In this document: piece by piece, positions 32,405 to 43,014 of the stretch
Position numbering within the stretch: the first letter of the stretch is position 1
Layout of the letters: the number at the start of each line of letters is the position of its first letter
Program-made: the position numbers and the translations under genes
The notes under the pieces: model-generated
The model's input: the letters and a program-made list of their open reading frames with translations, nothing else
What the model was told of the DNA's origin: nothing
Database searches by the model: none
Source of the DNA: Isochrysis galbana
Taxonomy: Eukaryota > Haptophyta > Isochrysidales > Isochrysidaceae
DNA length: 64,000 nucleotides
NCBI GenBank assembly: GCA_018136815.1
Contig: CM030940.1
Coordinates: 1,313,613-1,377,612 of the forward strand
Direction: 5' to 3'

Positions 32405-32762
32405 CTAAGAATTTATCCCTCGGGATGTATTCTCCCTGGAAGTGTATGTATGTAAGTAAGTGTCATTGTTCTTAAGATATTGCGCGCACTCCTCGCTGTT
32501 GTAGGGCGTCGTAGCACTGAAGTCTCTAAACACTAAACACGTTGTGTATGGCATTGCACTCGAGCTTGTTCCATAGTTTCGCCCATGCGGGGTTTAGTTT
32601 GGGTGCCCCGGGTGCGTCGGGCTGCCCCACATGGGCACATGGGTTGTGATAGTAGTCCATCCCTACTAGTTTTCAGGGATGTAAGTTCGAGTTTGCGAAT
32701 GTTGCTTAGCGCCTGTTTCCAGAATTCCGGTAGCTTGCTTGTACCGGTTATCCCGTCGGCTA
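32405..32762 (-). pseudogene. LINE fragment, inverted and decayed
   Basis: Read on the minus strand, 32762-32680 encodes ITGTSKLPEFWKQALSNIRK, homologous to RGNSTLPAFWKHALENFRRI in the adjacent LINE (about 34640-34720). Further along, NSEECAQYLKNNDTY matches TTEECAAYLPDGERW. In-frame stops lie between them. This is a separate, older copy of the C-terminal part of the same LINE type, lying head-to-head with the next element. Confidence 0.75.
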
Positions 32763-35700
32763 ATTTGTTTGTGGGGGTCGCGGAACCCCTCCTCCATGCG
32801 CTGAGTCAACGTCGGATACCGACGAGTCATAGGTCCTTCTTGGACAAGCCCATAGGATATTCGGAGATCATCCGTGCTATACGGCAAATGGCGAAAGGTA
32901 AATCCGCGGGGCCGGACGGCATACCAATGGAGTTCTATCAAAGCTTCGAAAAGCTAGTGGCACCGCGACTGATGGACATGTTTCACGAAGCCTACCGGAC
33001 GGGGGCATTACCGGAGGATACATGCTCGGGCGACATAGCTTTGCTCTATAAAAAAGGGGACGCCAGGGACCCGAGGAATTATAGACCAATTACGCTGCTC
33101 CAAACGGACTACAAAATCCTCGCCAGGGTCCTAGCTAAAAAAAAAACTTCTTAATGTTCTCATCGCGCGCGCGACCCCGACATCCTCCATCTGACAGCCG
33201 CGCCCGCATCCCTTATCACTCCCTCGCACTCGCCTTGCGGCTCGTCCCCTCGTGCTCTACTTAGGGGCCCAGTACTTGGGGTTTCCAGTGGCAGGCGGCG
33301 TGCACCGATCCCCGACGGTCGACTCTTCGGCCTTCCCTCGTGCCATCGAGCGATCGGCTTCTATTGGGGTATTAAAGGTTGGGGTTACCTTAAGAGTCGG
33401 ACTCGGGGTTATGTATGTACCGGGTCGGCGCTGTTGGGTTGCCAGGGTCCTAGCTAACAGACTTAAAAAGACGATACATACGATTATCTCTAAGGAGCAA
33501 GTGGGCTTCGTGCCTAGGAGGATGATAGGCGAAGCCACCCACCTCTTAAAACTAGTGCAAGCGTACCTAGACGACACAGAAGAAGAGGGCCTAGCCCTGG
33601 CGATAGACTGGGAAAAAGCCTTCGATAGAGTCAGTTGGGATTATTATCATAAAGCGATACAAGCGCTGGGCTTCGGCCCTGGTTACTCTAGATGGCTAGC
33701 GCTATTAACCAACACGGATTCACTCCCGATCAGATGGATCAAGGCTAACGGCAGACGCAGCAATCCCTTCACGATACATTGCGGCATGCCCCAAGGATGC
33801 CCGCTATCGCCCCTAGCCTTTCTCCTAGTGGCCGAAGGCCTAACACGTCTAGTAAACGCCGACCCGGAGATGAAAGGAATCAGGATAGGACCTAGAGAGT
33901 TGAGGCTTTCGCAGTTTGCGGATGACACGCAAATTTTAGCAAACTCCTTCGAGTCATTGGAGAGGGCGATGCACATTCTAGAAAGCTATGGAACCGCCAC
34001 CGGGGCTAAAGTGAACAAAAGCAAGAGCATACTAATACGAATGGGATCACTTACGGGAGCGCAGGTCCCCGAGACGCTAGCTTATCTTAAAACGCTCGGC
34101 GAAGGCGAATTTGCGACCATACTAGGAGTCCCATTCCGGGAAGGAACAGACAATGACTCCTTCTGGGAGAAGCTATACGCCAAGCTTAAAAAGAAAGTCG
34201 CAACATGGAGGGGAATGACGAGTCTCTCCATTCATGGAAGGACCCTACTAGTGAACTTCATAATATACGGGACGCCGAGATATTGGCTGTCCACGTCCAC
34301 CCCGCCGGCGTGGTTCATGGAGGCCATAGATTCTGACGTTCAAACAATACTATGGGATAGATCTCCCCGACTACAGGCGGACGAGTTAGGCTCCTCGCAC
34401 GAGGGTATAAAATGGATAACCCTTCCGGCGTACCCGAGAGTGGGGACGAGAGAAGACGGGCCCCTATTGGGTGTCGGACTACTCCCCATGGCCGAACACA
34501 CGCGAGCGCTTCAAGCGATATGGATAGCCCGCTACCTAAACCCGTCAACGGCGGAATGGAAAACGGTCTTAGACCAATGGTTCTGCCGCACCCCCTTAGG
34601 GCGCGCGGCGGTCTTCGCGAAGGTCGACGTGAAGAGCCTCACGGCTAGCATTCGTGGTAATAGCACGCTCCCGGCTTTTTGGAAGCATGCGCTCGAGAAC
34701 TTTAGACGGATTAACTTCCATAGGGAAACAAACACACGGGAAGGAACCCTGGGCTCCCCGATATGGCACGATCTTTTCCACAAACCTCCGGCGATTCACC
34801 ATTCACATAGGTCTAAATGGGAGTCTCTTCAGACGGTTATCGTACACAATACGATTAACCCGGACACGGGGGACATATACACTACAGAGGAATGCGCGGC
34901 TTACTTGCCGGACGGAGAACGGTGGATACGCCATAGAGGAAATTACATTTCAGTAGCCCCCCTTCTTAAGTCGTGGGAAAAGATATCCGAATGGACTAGA
35001 TCAAGACTAGTAGATACCACATCTGACTATACGGACCTTCTTAGAAAACAAGCGAAGCCCCCGCCTCCTCCTCCGGAGGAGCAAGAGTTAGTCCCTCAAG
35101 AAGATCCGGACGCGCATGATCTAGGTGACATTCTAGTGGACAAAGACCACAACTTCTATCTGCGCCGAAAAGGCGATCACCACAAAGTCCAACTTAATGT
35201 TATGGGAGAGCCCCACATCCACGAGCGGATCAGCCCGCAACTATTGCTCGATGAGCTATTCACCCCACTGAAGTGGGGACGAGCGTACGACGGCCCGGCG
35301 GAAACAGCGTATCCGATACCTCAAGAGTACACGCTAAAAGGCACGCAAACTACGCTAGAGGATGTGAGTGTCAGGGTCTTGACTAAAGCGTTCCTCGCTT
35401 TGAGGAAAACCAAAGCACAAAAATCCACACTAAGATGGGAGAAAAGGTTACCGGTCCTCTCGGGGAAGTGGAAACAAGTATCGCAACTGTACAAATATAA
35501 CTTTTTAACACCTAGGGACTCCTATCTGCATTTTAAACATATTCTACATAGGAGAATAGCTACGGCGAACCGTTTTGCCGACGATCCGACATGCCGCTTT
35601 TGTGGCATAGCCCCCGAGAGTTCCACTCACTTGGCCTCATGTATCGCGACGGAGCCTGTCTTTGAATTCATAGAAGGACTTTTAGGGATTTGCCTTAAGC

Positions 35701-36140
35701 CGGGATCCGAAATACCCCAACGTCTTTTCTGCTATCAGGTGGACAGACCGCACCCCTCCTCAGGATACTTAGGTATCTTGGCGTGGAGGTATATTCTAAC
35801 CGACTTCTATAACATTCAGTATGGCAACGCGGACGGCAGGTCCGTCAGGTCGATCTTAAGAGCGATCCTCACGAGATATCACCTGTTAGTAACGGCGAAA
35901 GTCGGTTTCTTTCAGAGGCTAAAAAAACAACGGGAGAATATGGGGTTACACGCCCCGAGCAACAAACACATTAAGAGAATGATAAGCCCGCTGTACACGG
36001 TGGACAAGGATTTCAACATAGGAACGTCGGAGGACCTCTTGCAAGCGGCAAGGGGGCTAGACCTACGACACATCACCTAAAGCAGATAAATCTCTGGGTA
36101 GGAATCACAGCAGTTACCAAAAAAGGAATCTAAATTATTT
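32763..36140 (+). mobile_element. Non-LTR retrotransposon (LINE) with reverse transcriptase, 5' truncated
   Basis: The RT coding frame runs from about 32763 to 33138, is interrupted by a 302-bp insertion, and continues 33441-36080 (TAA). RT blocks in order: GKSAGPDGIPMEFYQSF, RNYRPITLLQTDYKIL, AIDWEKAFDRVSWDYY (catalytic Asp), GMPQGCPLSPLAF, LSQFADDTQIL (FADD core) and a thumb region. Near the end is CRFCGIAPESSTHLASC, a C-x2-C...H-x4-C zinc-binding motif like zf-RVT in plant-type LINEs. No apurinic endonuclease or ORF1 precedes the RT, so it is 5' truncated. Beyond the insertion there are no internal stops, so the copy is fairly young. The 3' UTR is A-rich and ends around 36140. Confidence 0.9.
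33139..33440 (-). mobile_element. T-tailed SINE-like insertion with 17-bp target duplication
   Basis: Inserted in the LINE RT and flanked by GCCAGGGTCCTAGCTAA at 33122-33138 and 33441-33457. Removing 319 bp restores the RT frame exactly. Read on the minus strand, the element carries CTAAGTAGAGCACGAGGGGA and ends ...CATTAAGAAGTTTTTTTT. It is about 302 bp and noncoding. A related inverted copy is at 51690-51960. Confidence 0.9.
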
Positions 36141-36382
36141 AAGGGAGAATAACCAAAGCTAACACCGAAAGCAAAGGACGAGCCACAGTCTCCCGCCCCC
36201 TTCTCTCCAACTCCTGGCCGAAGCAGCGCGCGCGGCCTCCCCGGAACCAGCTTCTCCGCTAACGAGGGAACTGGGGAAGGGGGAGGGGGTTGTTAGGGGT
36301 TAAGGTTGGGTAGTAGGGAGGTACACAAGCACACTGCCTCACGCCGCACACGTAGCGGGGTTTTTTAAGAAGATTTTTTTTC
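36141..36382. repeat. Intergenic with inverted copy of a CTGCCTCACGCCGCA repeat
   Basis: 36290-36370 is the reverse complement of about 57815-57890 (GCGGCGTGAGGCAG; CTCCCTACTACCCA). It is followed by T runs. No gene. Confidence 0.6.
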
Positions 36383-36606
36383 CCTACGTCCTTCGTCCCT
36401 CCGATTCGCGTTCCGTGCCACTTTCCCGTCCATTTCACATGCCCGTCAATTGCCTTTCCCGTTCTCCCGATGAGCCCGTGCCGGGCTCCCCGGATGAACC
36501 GAGCGCCGCGCTAGCCGCCGGTGCGCCCTCGCGGCTCGTTTCCAAAGAGGAAACGAGCTTCGCGGTCCGACAATGGGGCAAGGGCGAACTAAGTATAAAT
36601 TAAGTT
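36383..36606 (+). repeat. Hairpin repeat, second copy, ending in family-1 palindrome
   Basis: 36383-36575 matches 7765-7970, including the hairpin CTCGTTTCC-AAAGA-GGAAACGAG (36535-36557). It is followed by AACTAAGTATAAATTAAGTT (36587-36606), a variant of the family-1 palindrome. It lies just 3' of the oxygenase gene. Confidence 0.8.
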
Positions 36607-36723
36607 GCTCATAACTCATAAAAGGCCATCTTTCACTCAGACCCCCTGGACTCACACCCAGTCACATGACCAACGCGCAAAGGGAGGAGTCCCTAAAGTG
36701 AGTGGTGGCGAGGTGCCCTACAG

Positions 36724-38301
36724 CTAACCCTGGCCTTCTCTAGCAGCAGCCGCCAAAGCGATGACTCGCTTTTGGCACACCATTGCGGCGGCCTCGGCTC
36801 CCAACTGGGCCATGCAAAGGCCGAGCGCCGCCCATGACTCCGCTCGTTTCTCGTCTGCATTGACGATGTTCTCGAGGATAAGCCCGGCGTCTTCATGTCG
36901 GCGCAAGCCGATGAGGACGAGCGCAAGCGTGTGCTGTGCATTCAGCTCCAGCGCCGTCGTCGAGGGACCCGGCGGCGGGCCAATAGCCAACGCGTCAGTG
37001 AGGATCTTGAGCGCTTCCTCGTCCTTACCAAGCATATGCTGCTCCCAGCCGAGATTACACAGAGCAGCAAAGTCACGCCTGCCCGAGAGTTCTACAACTT
37101 GCGCGAACTCGTGTGCAGCTGCTTTCCCGTCACCGCGCCAACGTGAGTTGTGAGCAAGTTGTGCCCATGCCTCGGCATCGCGGGGGTTTGCACGCAACGA
37201 GAGGCGGAGCGCTCGGGTCGAGAGCGGCTCGTCTACTGGCGTCCCAGCTGCGCGCCCGCCAGGGTCGGCAGCTTTTGCGCCTAAGGCCGCTCCGACGGCC
37301 TTGAGACGCGCGGCGGTGTCGATGTGGTCCGCCGAGATGAGGAAAAGCACCAGCTGATAGCGAACGCCGGTGTCAACGGGGACCCCACAGTGGGGAAGGC
37401 GGCCGGCATGGAGCAAGCCCCTTCCACGCTCTGCGCGCATCACGTCCCCAAAATGTTGAAACCAAGTCCCGCCACCCGTGTAGTCGCTCGAGGCGGACAG
37501 AGCGATGTTGAGCGTCAGCTGCGCAAAGTCTTGATGGACGGGCAGGCAGTTGTGGCCCGTCTCAGCGTTGTACTGAACAATCAGCGCATCGTACACTCTA
37601 AGAGAAGAGGGACGAAATGCTGGAAAGGCCGCGGCTGCTGCTGGAAGAAGCCGTTCCCGCAGCAGCGGCCCGAGAAGCGCGGCCGCGTCGGGCATGTCAC
37701 GGACGTTGACCTCATGTGTGTACCCATCGATGGGATAGCGCTGATCCCAACCGCAGCTGGCGCCGTGTGCGTCTGCCATCCTGACAAGTGCCTGGGCCTC
37801 GTCATCAGATAGGAGCTGCCCGGTGGAGCGGAGTAGGAGAGAATTGGTCGCATAAGGTGCATTACCCGGAGATACCGTGTCGGCGGGAAGCACCCACTCC
37901 TCCCAGCCACCTGTGTACGTGGCCTCACTCGGCATGTCGCTCGACATACCGTACAGCGCGACAGCGGCCACGCAGTTCTCCTCGTGCTGACGACAAACAA
38001 GGGCGTCAAGACCCGAATCTGTTTGCTGCGCTTGACCAGCCCTTGCAGGCAGAACCTCCTCTCTCGACCCTGCCTGCGGCCCATCAGTGCTCGCAGCTCT
38101 CGCTCTTTTTCCGGTGACCGCCTCTCGGCGCCGTTGCTCTGCCGGGACGCCGAAGCCCTTGGCGGGGTCGATGCGGTTGGGAGCGCGTGTGCGCTTCGCG
38201 GCCATCACAAGCGACCCAGTCCGCCGTGCTGGCACCAGCGCGCCGAGCGGGCCGGGGAGAAGCGCGAGCGACGAGGCGTAGAGCGCGAGGGCGAGCGCCA
38301 T
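36724..38301 (-). CDS. 2OG-Fe(II) oxygenase (P4H-like) with C-terminal TPRs
   Basis: Single-exon, 525-aa protein. The N terminus (MALALALYASSLALLPGPLG) is a signal-like or plastid-type presequence, then a disordered basic stretch. Residues about 160-325 form a prolyl-4-hydroxylase-like fold: iron ligands H256 and D258 in PVHQDFAQL, distal H304 in GRLPHCGVPVDTG, and R314 in GVRYQLVLFL as the 2-oxoglutarate ligand. Residues about 360-515 are TPR-like helices (DAEAWAQLAHNSRWRGDGKA; NLGWEQHMLGKDEEALKI), probably for partner binding. The substrate is unknown. The start at 38301 gives the presequence directly. Confidence 0.85.
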   Translation of the reverse strand: MALALALYASSLALLPGPLGALVPARRTGSLVMAAKRTRAPNRIDPAKGFGVPAEQRRREAVTGKRARAASTDGPQAGSREEVLPARAGQAQQTDSGLDALVCRQHEENCVAAVALYGMSSDMPSEATYTGGWEEWVLPADTVSPGNAPYATNSLLLRSTGQLLSDDEAQALVRMADAHGASCGWDQRYPIDGYTHEVNVRDMPDAAALLGPLLRERLLPAAAAAFPAFRPSSLRVYDALIVQYNAETGHNCLPVHQDFAQLTLNIALSASSDYTGGGTWFQHFGDVMRAERGRGLLHAGRLPHCGVPVDTGVRYQLVLFLISADHIDTAARLKAVGAALGAKAADPGGRAAGTPVDEPLSTRALRLSLRANPRDAEAWAQLAHNSRWRGDGKAAAHEFAQVVELSGRRDFAALCNLGWEQHMLGKDEEALKILTDALAIGPPPGPSTTALELNAQHTLALVLIGLRRHEDAGLILENIVNADEKRAESWAALGLCMAQLGAEAAAMVCQKRVIALAAAAREGQG

Positions 38302-38510
38302 CCGGCCGGCGAGGTCTAAACACTATAACAATACCCTCCCTCACTGAGAAGTAAGAAGTAAGAAGACCTTGACGACAAATGGCAGATCCGCAGATCCTAT
38401 CTCCCCGATGGACCAGGCCATTGCAATACTCGCATTTGTCAAATTTTATTCATAATTTTCGTGGTCTCACAGAAATAAGATCATAAATTTGGCTCAAAAA
38501 TCACATTTAC
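38302..38510. other. Promoter side of the oxygenase gene
   Basis: Short AT-richer intergenic stretch with AAGTAAGAAG repeats near 38350. No gene. Confidence 0.35.
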
Positions 38511-39610
38511 AAAATTAGGCGGGGGAGCAGGGCGAGGTCAGTTGGGGGCAGGACATCGCGACGTCGTGTGCGCGCCAGGAGCGGATGGCGCACCACTTTC
38601 CCCTCGTCTGTAGGTGCGGCGACGGAGGAGGCGGCGAGGAAGGTGGACGTAAGAGTGCAGGCAGCGATGGCAATGGAGATGAGCAAGGTGGCGATGGAGG
38701 ACGTGGAAGTGAAGAGAGCGACGGTTGCAAGGGAGTCTGCGGGGGGGAGGGGTATAGAGAACGCAGGAGGAGGAAGGCAGATGGGGAGCAGGAGGAGGAG
38801 GTGAGAGCGCAGGAGTTGAGGGCGGAATAAGTAGACAAGGGTGCAAGCGGTGGATGCCTCAGCGGTGGACGGGAGGGCATTGGCGGCCACAGTGGCGAGC
38901 AAGGAGGTGGTAGTCGCGAAGGAGATCGCAGCAAAGACGGCAATCGCGAGGGGGAACCGCCTAGGGCGGAGAAGGAAGGCGAAGGTGGGCGGGAGGGCGG
39001 GGAGGCGTTGATGGCTGAGAGTGAGGAGGTGGAAGTGGAGAATGCGAAGGTGGAAGTGGTGAACGAGAGTTTGCACGGTGGACATGGCGAGGCGGAGGAG
39101 GCAGTGGAGGGGGCAAGCAGGTGATAAGGAGGATTGCGCTTTGCATGGTGGCGACAAGGGCAAAGGTGACGACGGTAGTGATTGTGAAGGAAGGGGCGAA
39201 GGGCAAGGCGACGAGGTTCGTCCAAAGAGCGTGCGGCGAGGGAGGAGAAAGTGAGGGAGTGGGTATTGAGGGCGATGAAGACGAGGAAGAAGGCGGGGGA
39301 GGAAGCTATTGCGGAGGCGGCGAGGGCGAGGACAATCTTGGGGAGTGGGGGGTTGGGGAACGCTCAGGCGGCGAGGGTGGTGGAGCTGATACAGGCGGTG
39401 GGCTGGGAAGGAAGTGAGAAGGCGGTGATTGAGGAGGTGACAAGGGAGCTGGCGATGAAGGAGGTAGCTTTCTACGGTGGGCGCGGCGTCAGAGACCCGG
39501 GGGGTAAAGACAGGGGCGGCAAAACCAGGGGGCAGAACAGACAGAGCCGAGGGAAGAGTAGGGAAGGCGGGGTAGCATTTGAGGTGGAAGCGAAGGCTGC
39601 GGAGCATTAG
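38511..39610 (+). other. Purine-biased low-complexity region, possible decayed gene
   Basis: The plus strand is strongly G/A biased, so many frames are open on both strands. The minus strand gives only Pro/Ser/Leu repeats. On the plus strand, 39251-39610 encodes EEAIAEAARARTILGSGGLG and a basic tail (KTRGQNRQSRGKSREGG), a little like a Gag or ORF1 C terminus; 38600-38730 encodes EEAARKVDVRVQAAMAMEM. Frames change between these parts. It may be a decayed retroelement ORF1; I cannot confirm it. Confidence 0.3.
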
Positions 39611-39999
39611 GTTATGGGAGGAAAGGCAGCGTAAGGTTGGGTGGAGAAGGTAACTCCGCGCCTAGTTTGTTGCCAGGGCAGACTTTGAGCCGTCAGATTT
39701 TAGACCGAAAGTTGGGCTAGTCCGTGCCAAATGCCAGAATGTCAAGTCAAAACACTATTATTTGCGACATTTTGCTGTGTATTTCAGGCCTAGCCCTGCT
39801 CTTCAGATGGCGCTCGGAAAACTATCCCCATATGTCATTTTCATTTGCATTTTATTTTGCGATGGCGCGTGCCCGGCCCACTTACGCTAACGTCTAACGG
39901 CTGGGCGGCGCTATCCAGCCACCATGCACCTGTCGGTCCGGCCGGCGATTTCTAGTGTCAGTGCGCCCACCCAACCCCAGCCAAGCCTTAGAAAAAAAC
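39611..39999. other. Intergenic
   Basis: No gene or repeat recognised. Confidence 0.4.
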
Positions 40000-40410
40000 A
40001 ACATCTGAAGATTCTGGGCTACACACCTACTATTTCCCAAGGTACCTCTTGTTCTACTCTGACAACCCCCCTTGGCTCTTCCCTCCCTCCACCTCCTCCC
40101 CTGCCCCCTGCCCCCCTTCCTCCTTCGTTCCTTTTTCTTCGGTTTCCGGGGTCCGGCCCTGGTACACTACCAAGGGCCTAGTTCGGAGCGTGGGTTCTGG
40201 GCAAGCCTTCTGTGCACGTCCTTTTTGTTGCGCGTGATCGTGCGTGGGTAGGCGCGAGTGCTCTTCTGAGTTCCGTTCGTGGGTTTTGGCTTCGTTACAT
40301 TATGTGTCTAGCGTGTCAACTAAGTTTATACTTGGTTCACCCATGGGGGGGGCACGAGCCCCCCCCCCCCCTCCACTCCTCCTCTGCCGTGAGGGAGGTC
40401 GAGCAGTAAA
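40000..40410 (+). repeat. Long family-1 repeat copy
   Basis: Order: AACATCTGAAGATTCTGGGC, ACACACCTACTATTTCCCA, TTCTTCGGTTTCCGGGGTCC (near 40137), TTGGGTTC-type spacer, palindrome at 40318-40337, CACCCATGGGGGG, C run, CTCCACTCCTCCTCTGCCG. The same order appears at 63660-64000, so the unit is about 350-400 bp. Confidence 0.8.
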
Positions 40411-41074
40411 CACCTTAGAAAAATGCCAAGGTCCAAGGTAGTGGCACCAGCAATGCCTTGTACCGTGCAAGTAGCGGTAATTTGGTAAAGATTTAAGTTA
40501 TCGGATTCGACGCTTACTTGTACTTTCCACTACATACCGGTTATTGAACGCACACCAGTGAGATTCACAATTCACAACCCTCGCGAGGGAGCTATTCCCA
40601 CCAGGCAAACAAAATGCCGCAATGCCACGTACCCACCAGTACAAAGAGAGAAGAGGGCATCGCAAAGAATGCAAAACCCAAACAAAAGAACGCATTGCAG
40701 TTAAGCATTAATTAAGCACCCCCATCTTTACTGTTATTGTTACTGAAGACAAGCAACAGGGGCAATCTCACACTGAGCGACGACCTCAAACAAGTAAGTA
40801 GCGCACGCGCTGGCCCTAACAAACGCAGAAGCTCGCCTGAAACGAGCAAACCTTCCCTAGCCATAGATAGCACGCACGAACAGCTGGCAGCTGGGATCTA
40901 GCTCGACCGACTCCGGCTCCAGCGCCACTAAGCTGCCCAGAGACGCGGCAAAACAAAGGACAAAAGAGCCGCCCACCCAGCGGCCTAGGAAGAAGAAGAG
41001 AATCAGGCCGCTGGGGGCAGGAGCACGCCGCCCGCCCCTACCATCACCACAAGCACAACCCGAGCCCCAATTCA
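40411..41074. other. Intergenic
   Basis: No gene seen. Moderate GC, many stops. Confidence 0.4.
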
Positions 41075-41195
41075 GTAGAGCACGAGGGGAGTTGCCGCAA
41101 GGCTAGCTGGGGAGTAAAGATTAGAGAACGGGCCTGGCTGCAAAGCACACGACCACGGCCACGTGTGGAGTGAGAATATTAACAGGTCTTGCTTA
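41075..41195 (+). repeat. T-tailed SINE-like repeat copy
   Basis: GTAGAGCACGAGGGGAGTTG, CCGCAAGGC, CACGTGTGGAGTGAGAATAT and TAACAGGTCTTGC. Same family as 22395, 42385 and the 33139 insertion. Confidence 0.75.
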
Positions 41196-42384
41196 TTTCA
41201 CAGCTCGCCAACTTTGCCAAGGTGGCGCGAGCGCTAGGCGCTAGATATAGAAGCCAGACTGGCTTAATCATCAAAAACAACTGGGTGACAACAACCGAAT
41301 CCGGTCAGAAACAACTGGGTGACGGGCGACAACAACCGAATCAGAATCCGGCCAGCAAACCAATCGCCCGGCTGACGAATTGGGATGGCCCATAGGGCCT
41401 GAGGGCAATGAGGCAGGAGCAAGGCCGGCGGCAGGCGCGGCGAGAGAGACGACTTCGGAGGTGCTGACGGGCTGAAGGCGGGCTGGCGGGCTTGGCGAGG
41501 GCGAGGACGGCGGCGAGAGCGACATCGAGCGAGTGGTGAGAGGCGAGGGCGAGTGAGAGGAGTGCTGTGGTGGCAGGGGCTGGCGAGGGAAGGAGGGGTT
41601 GTATGTAGGGTATGAACGTTAGACGAGAGCGAGAGAGCGAGAGTGACGAGAGCGAGAGCGACGGATGACGACTGGCGACAGGACGACGGACAAAGACACC
41701 CAGGAAAACACTCCGACTCTCGCCCCACGACTTTCTCACATAACTCGACTGAAATCAAACCCAAACACTCCGATCGGACAACGACGGACGACGATGAAAG
41801 GGCGATCTGTCGGCGATCTCGTCTGGAACAGGAATCGCACCATAACGGAAACGAGGGGCAATCTTGCTACGCAGGATTCCAAGAGATCTATCGAATACGA
41901 CGAGAGAAGCGCGATGTGCCTAAGGGGGAGATACGAAGAGGTCGCAAATTAAACATGATTGCCCCCAGAAGCAGGGGAGATAGCAAATTAAACCTATTTG
42001 CGAGGCGCGTGGGAGGAAGAAAGGTGGGGAAACTTCCCTTCTCTTCGAGAGAAAGAGAGAGGGCGCTCCACAACCCAAGATCCCATGCATCCAAGCAAAG
42101 CTTTTGACCGAGAACGAGAGAAAGTAGCGAATTATAACGATAAATGCCGAACTACGAAGAGAAGCCTAACGAGTGTCGATTCGCGAATGCGACACCGGCA
42201 ACACCCTAGCACGCCCACCTCGAATGAACCGAAGGCAAACGGGATCCGACAAAAAGATCTACACGACAACAGAAGCACTGAGAACCGGTCGCCCGGCGGC
42301 GCAGGAGGGAGGAGGGGACTAGACTGCCAGGGGCTGGGACGCCGGGACACGCCGCCTGCCACCTAGAAACCCCGTTCACCGAGC
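41196..42384. other. Intergenic, no supported gene
   Basis: 41240-41340 has a short direct repeat (CAACTGGGTGAC twice, with ACAACCGAATC). 41420-41650 is GAGCGAGAG-rich. Frames such as 41643-42107 have poor codon character and no domain. Confidence 0.4.
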
Positions 42385-42515
42385 CCCTACGTAGTGCACG
42401 AGGGGAGTAGCTGCAAGGCAGGTGGAGGGAGTGGGAAAGGACGCGGGTGTGGCTGCGAGTAAATTTTGCAAAGCCGCGCGTGTGGTGAGATTAAGAATTT
42501 TTTTTCAGCTCGCCT
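42385..42515 (+). repeat. T-tailed SINE-like repeat copy
   Basis: GTAGTGCACGAGGGGAGTAG, GCAAGGCAGG, CGCGCGTGTGGTGAGATTAA and GAATTTTTTTT. Confidence 0.78.
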
Positions 42516-43014
42516 CCGCCTCCGCTCCCAAACGCACAACACATACACAAGGACGGCACACGCCCCGGAACATCTCGTACTAGTCACTAGTCAATCCACG
42601 GATGTGCCATCACCTCCATTCAAGAGGAGCACATCGTGACAGCCCCCCGCGCGAGGGGCATGCATGGTCGATGCAAGACTCGCCTGTCATGTGTGGCTAG
42701 CTTGGGGAATACTTTGTGTACGGAGAATGCAAGCAAATATTTCAGAACAGCACCAACTTTGCTGATTCGGCGGGGAGGAGAAAACAAGATAGCCCCGAGT
42801 ACCAAGTGGTGGAGCGCAGGGCCCCGGGGTTCGGTTAGGAAAAAGGAGAGATTCATTTGATCGTAGCCCTAGTAATCCCAGATTGTTTAGGGGTGAGGGC
42901 ATCAGCCGTTCCAGACGCGCCGCGCCAATCACAGGTTCGAGTAGAAGAAACGGAGAGTCAATTGGGCGAACTGATCCAACGCTGTTGCCGATGCAGCCGT
43001 TCCGAACTCGCGCA
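42516..43014. other. 3' flank of HPDP-LRR gene
   Basis: No gene recognised. Probably includes the 3' UTR of the minus-strand gene starting at 45018. Confidence 0.35.

Noticed and set aside
32405-32762. Twin-priming inversion of the LINE
   Set aside because: The inverted part matches a downstream region of the RT protein and is too diverged to be from the same insertion event.
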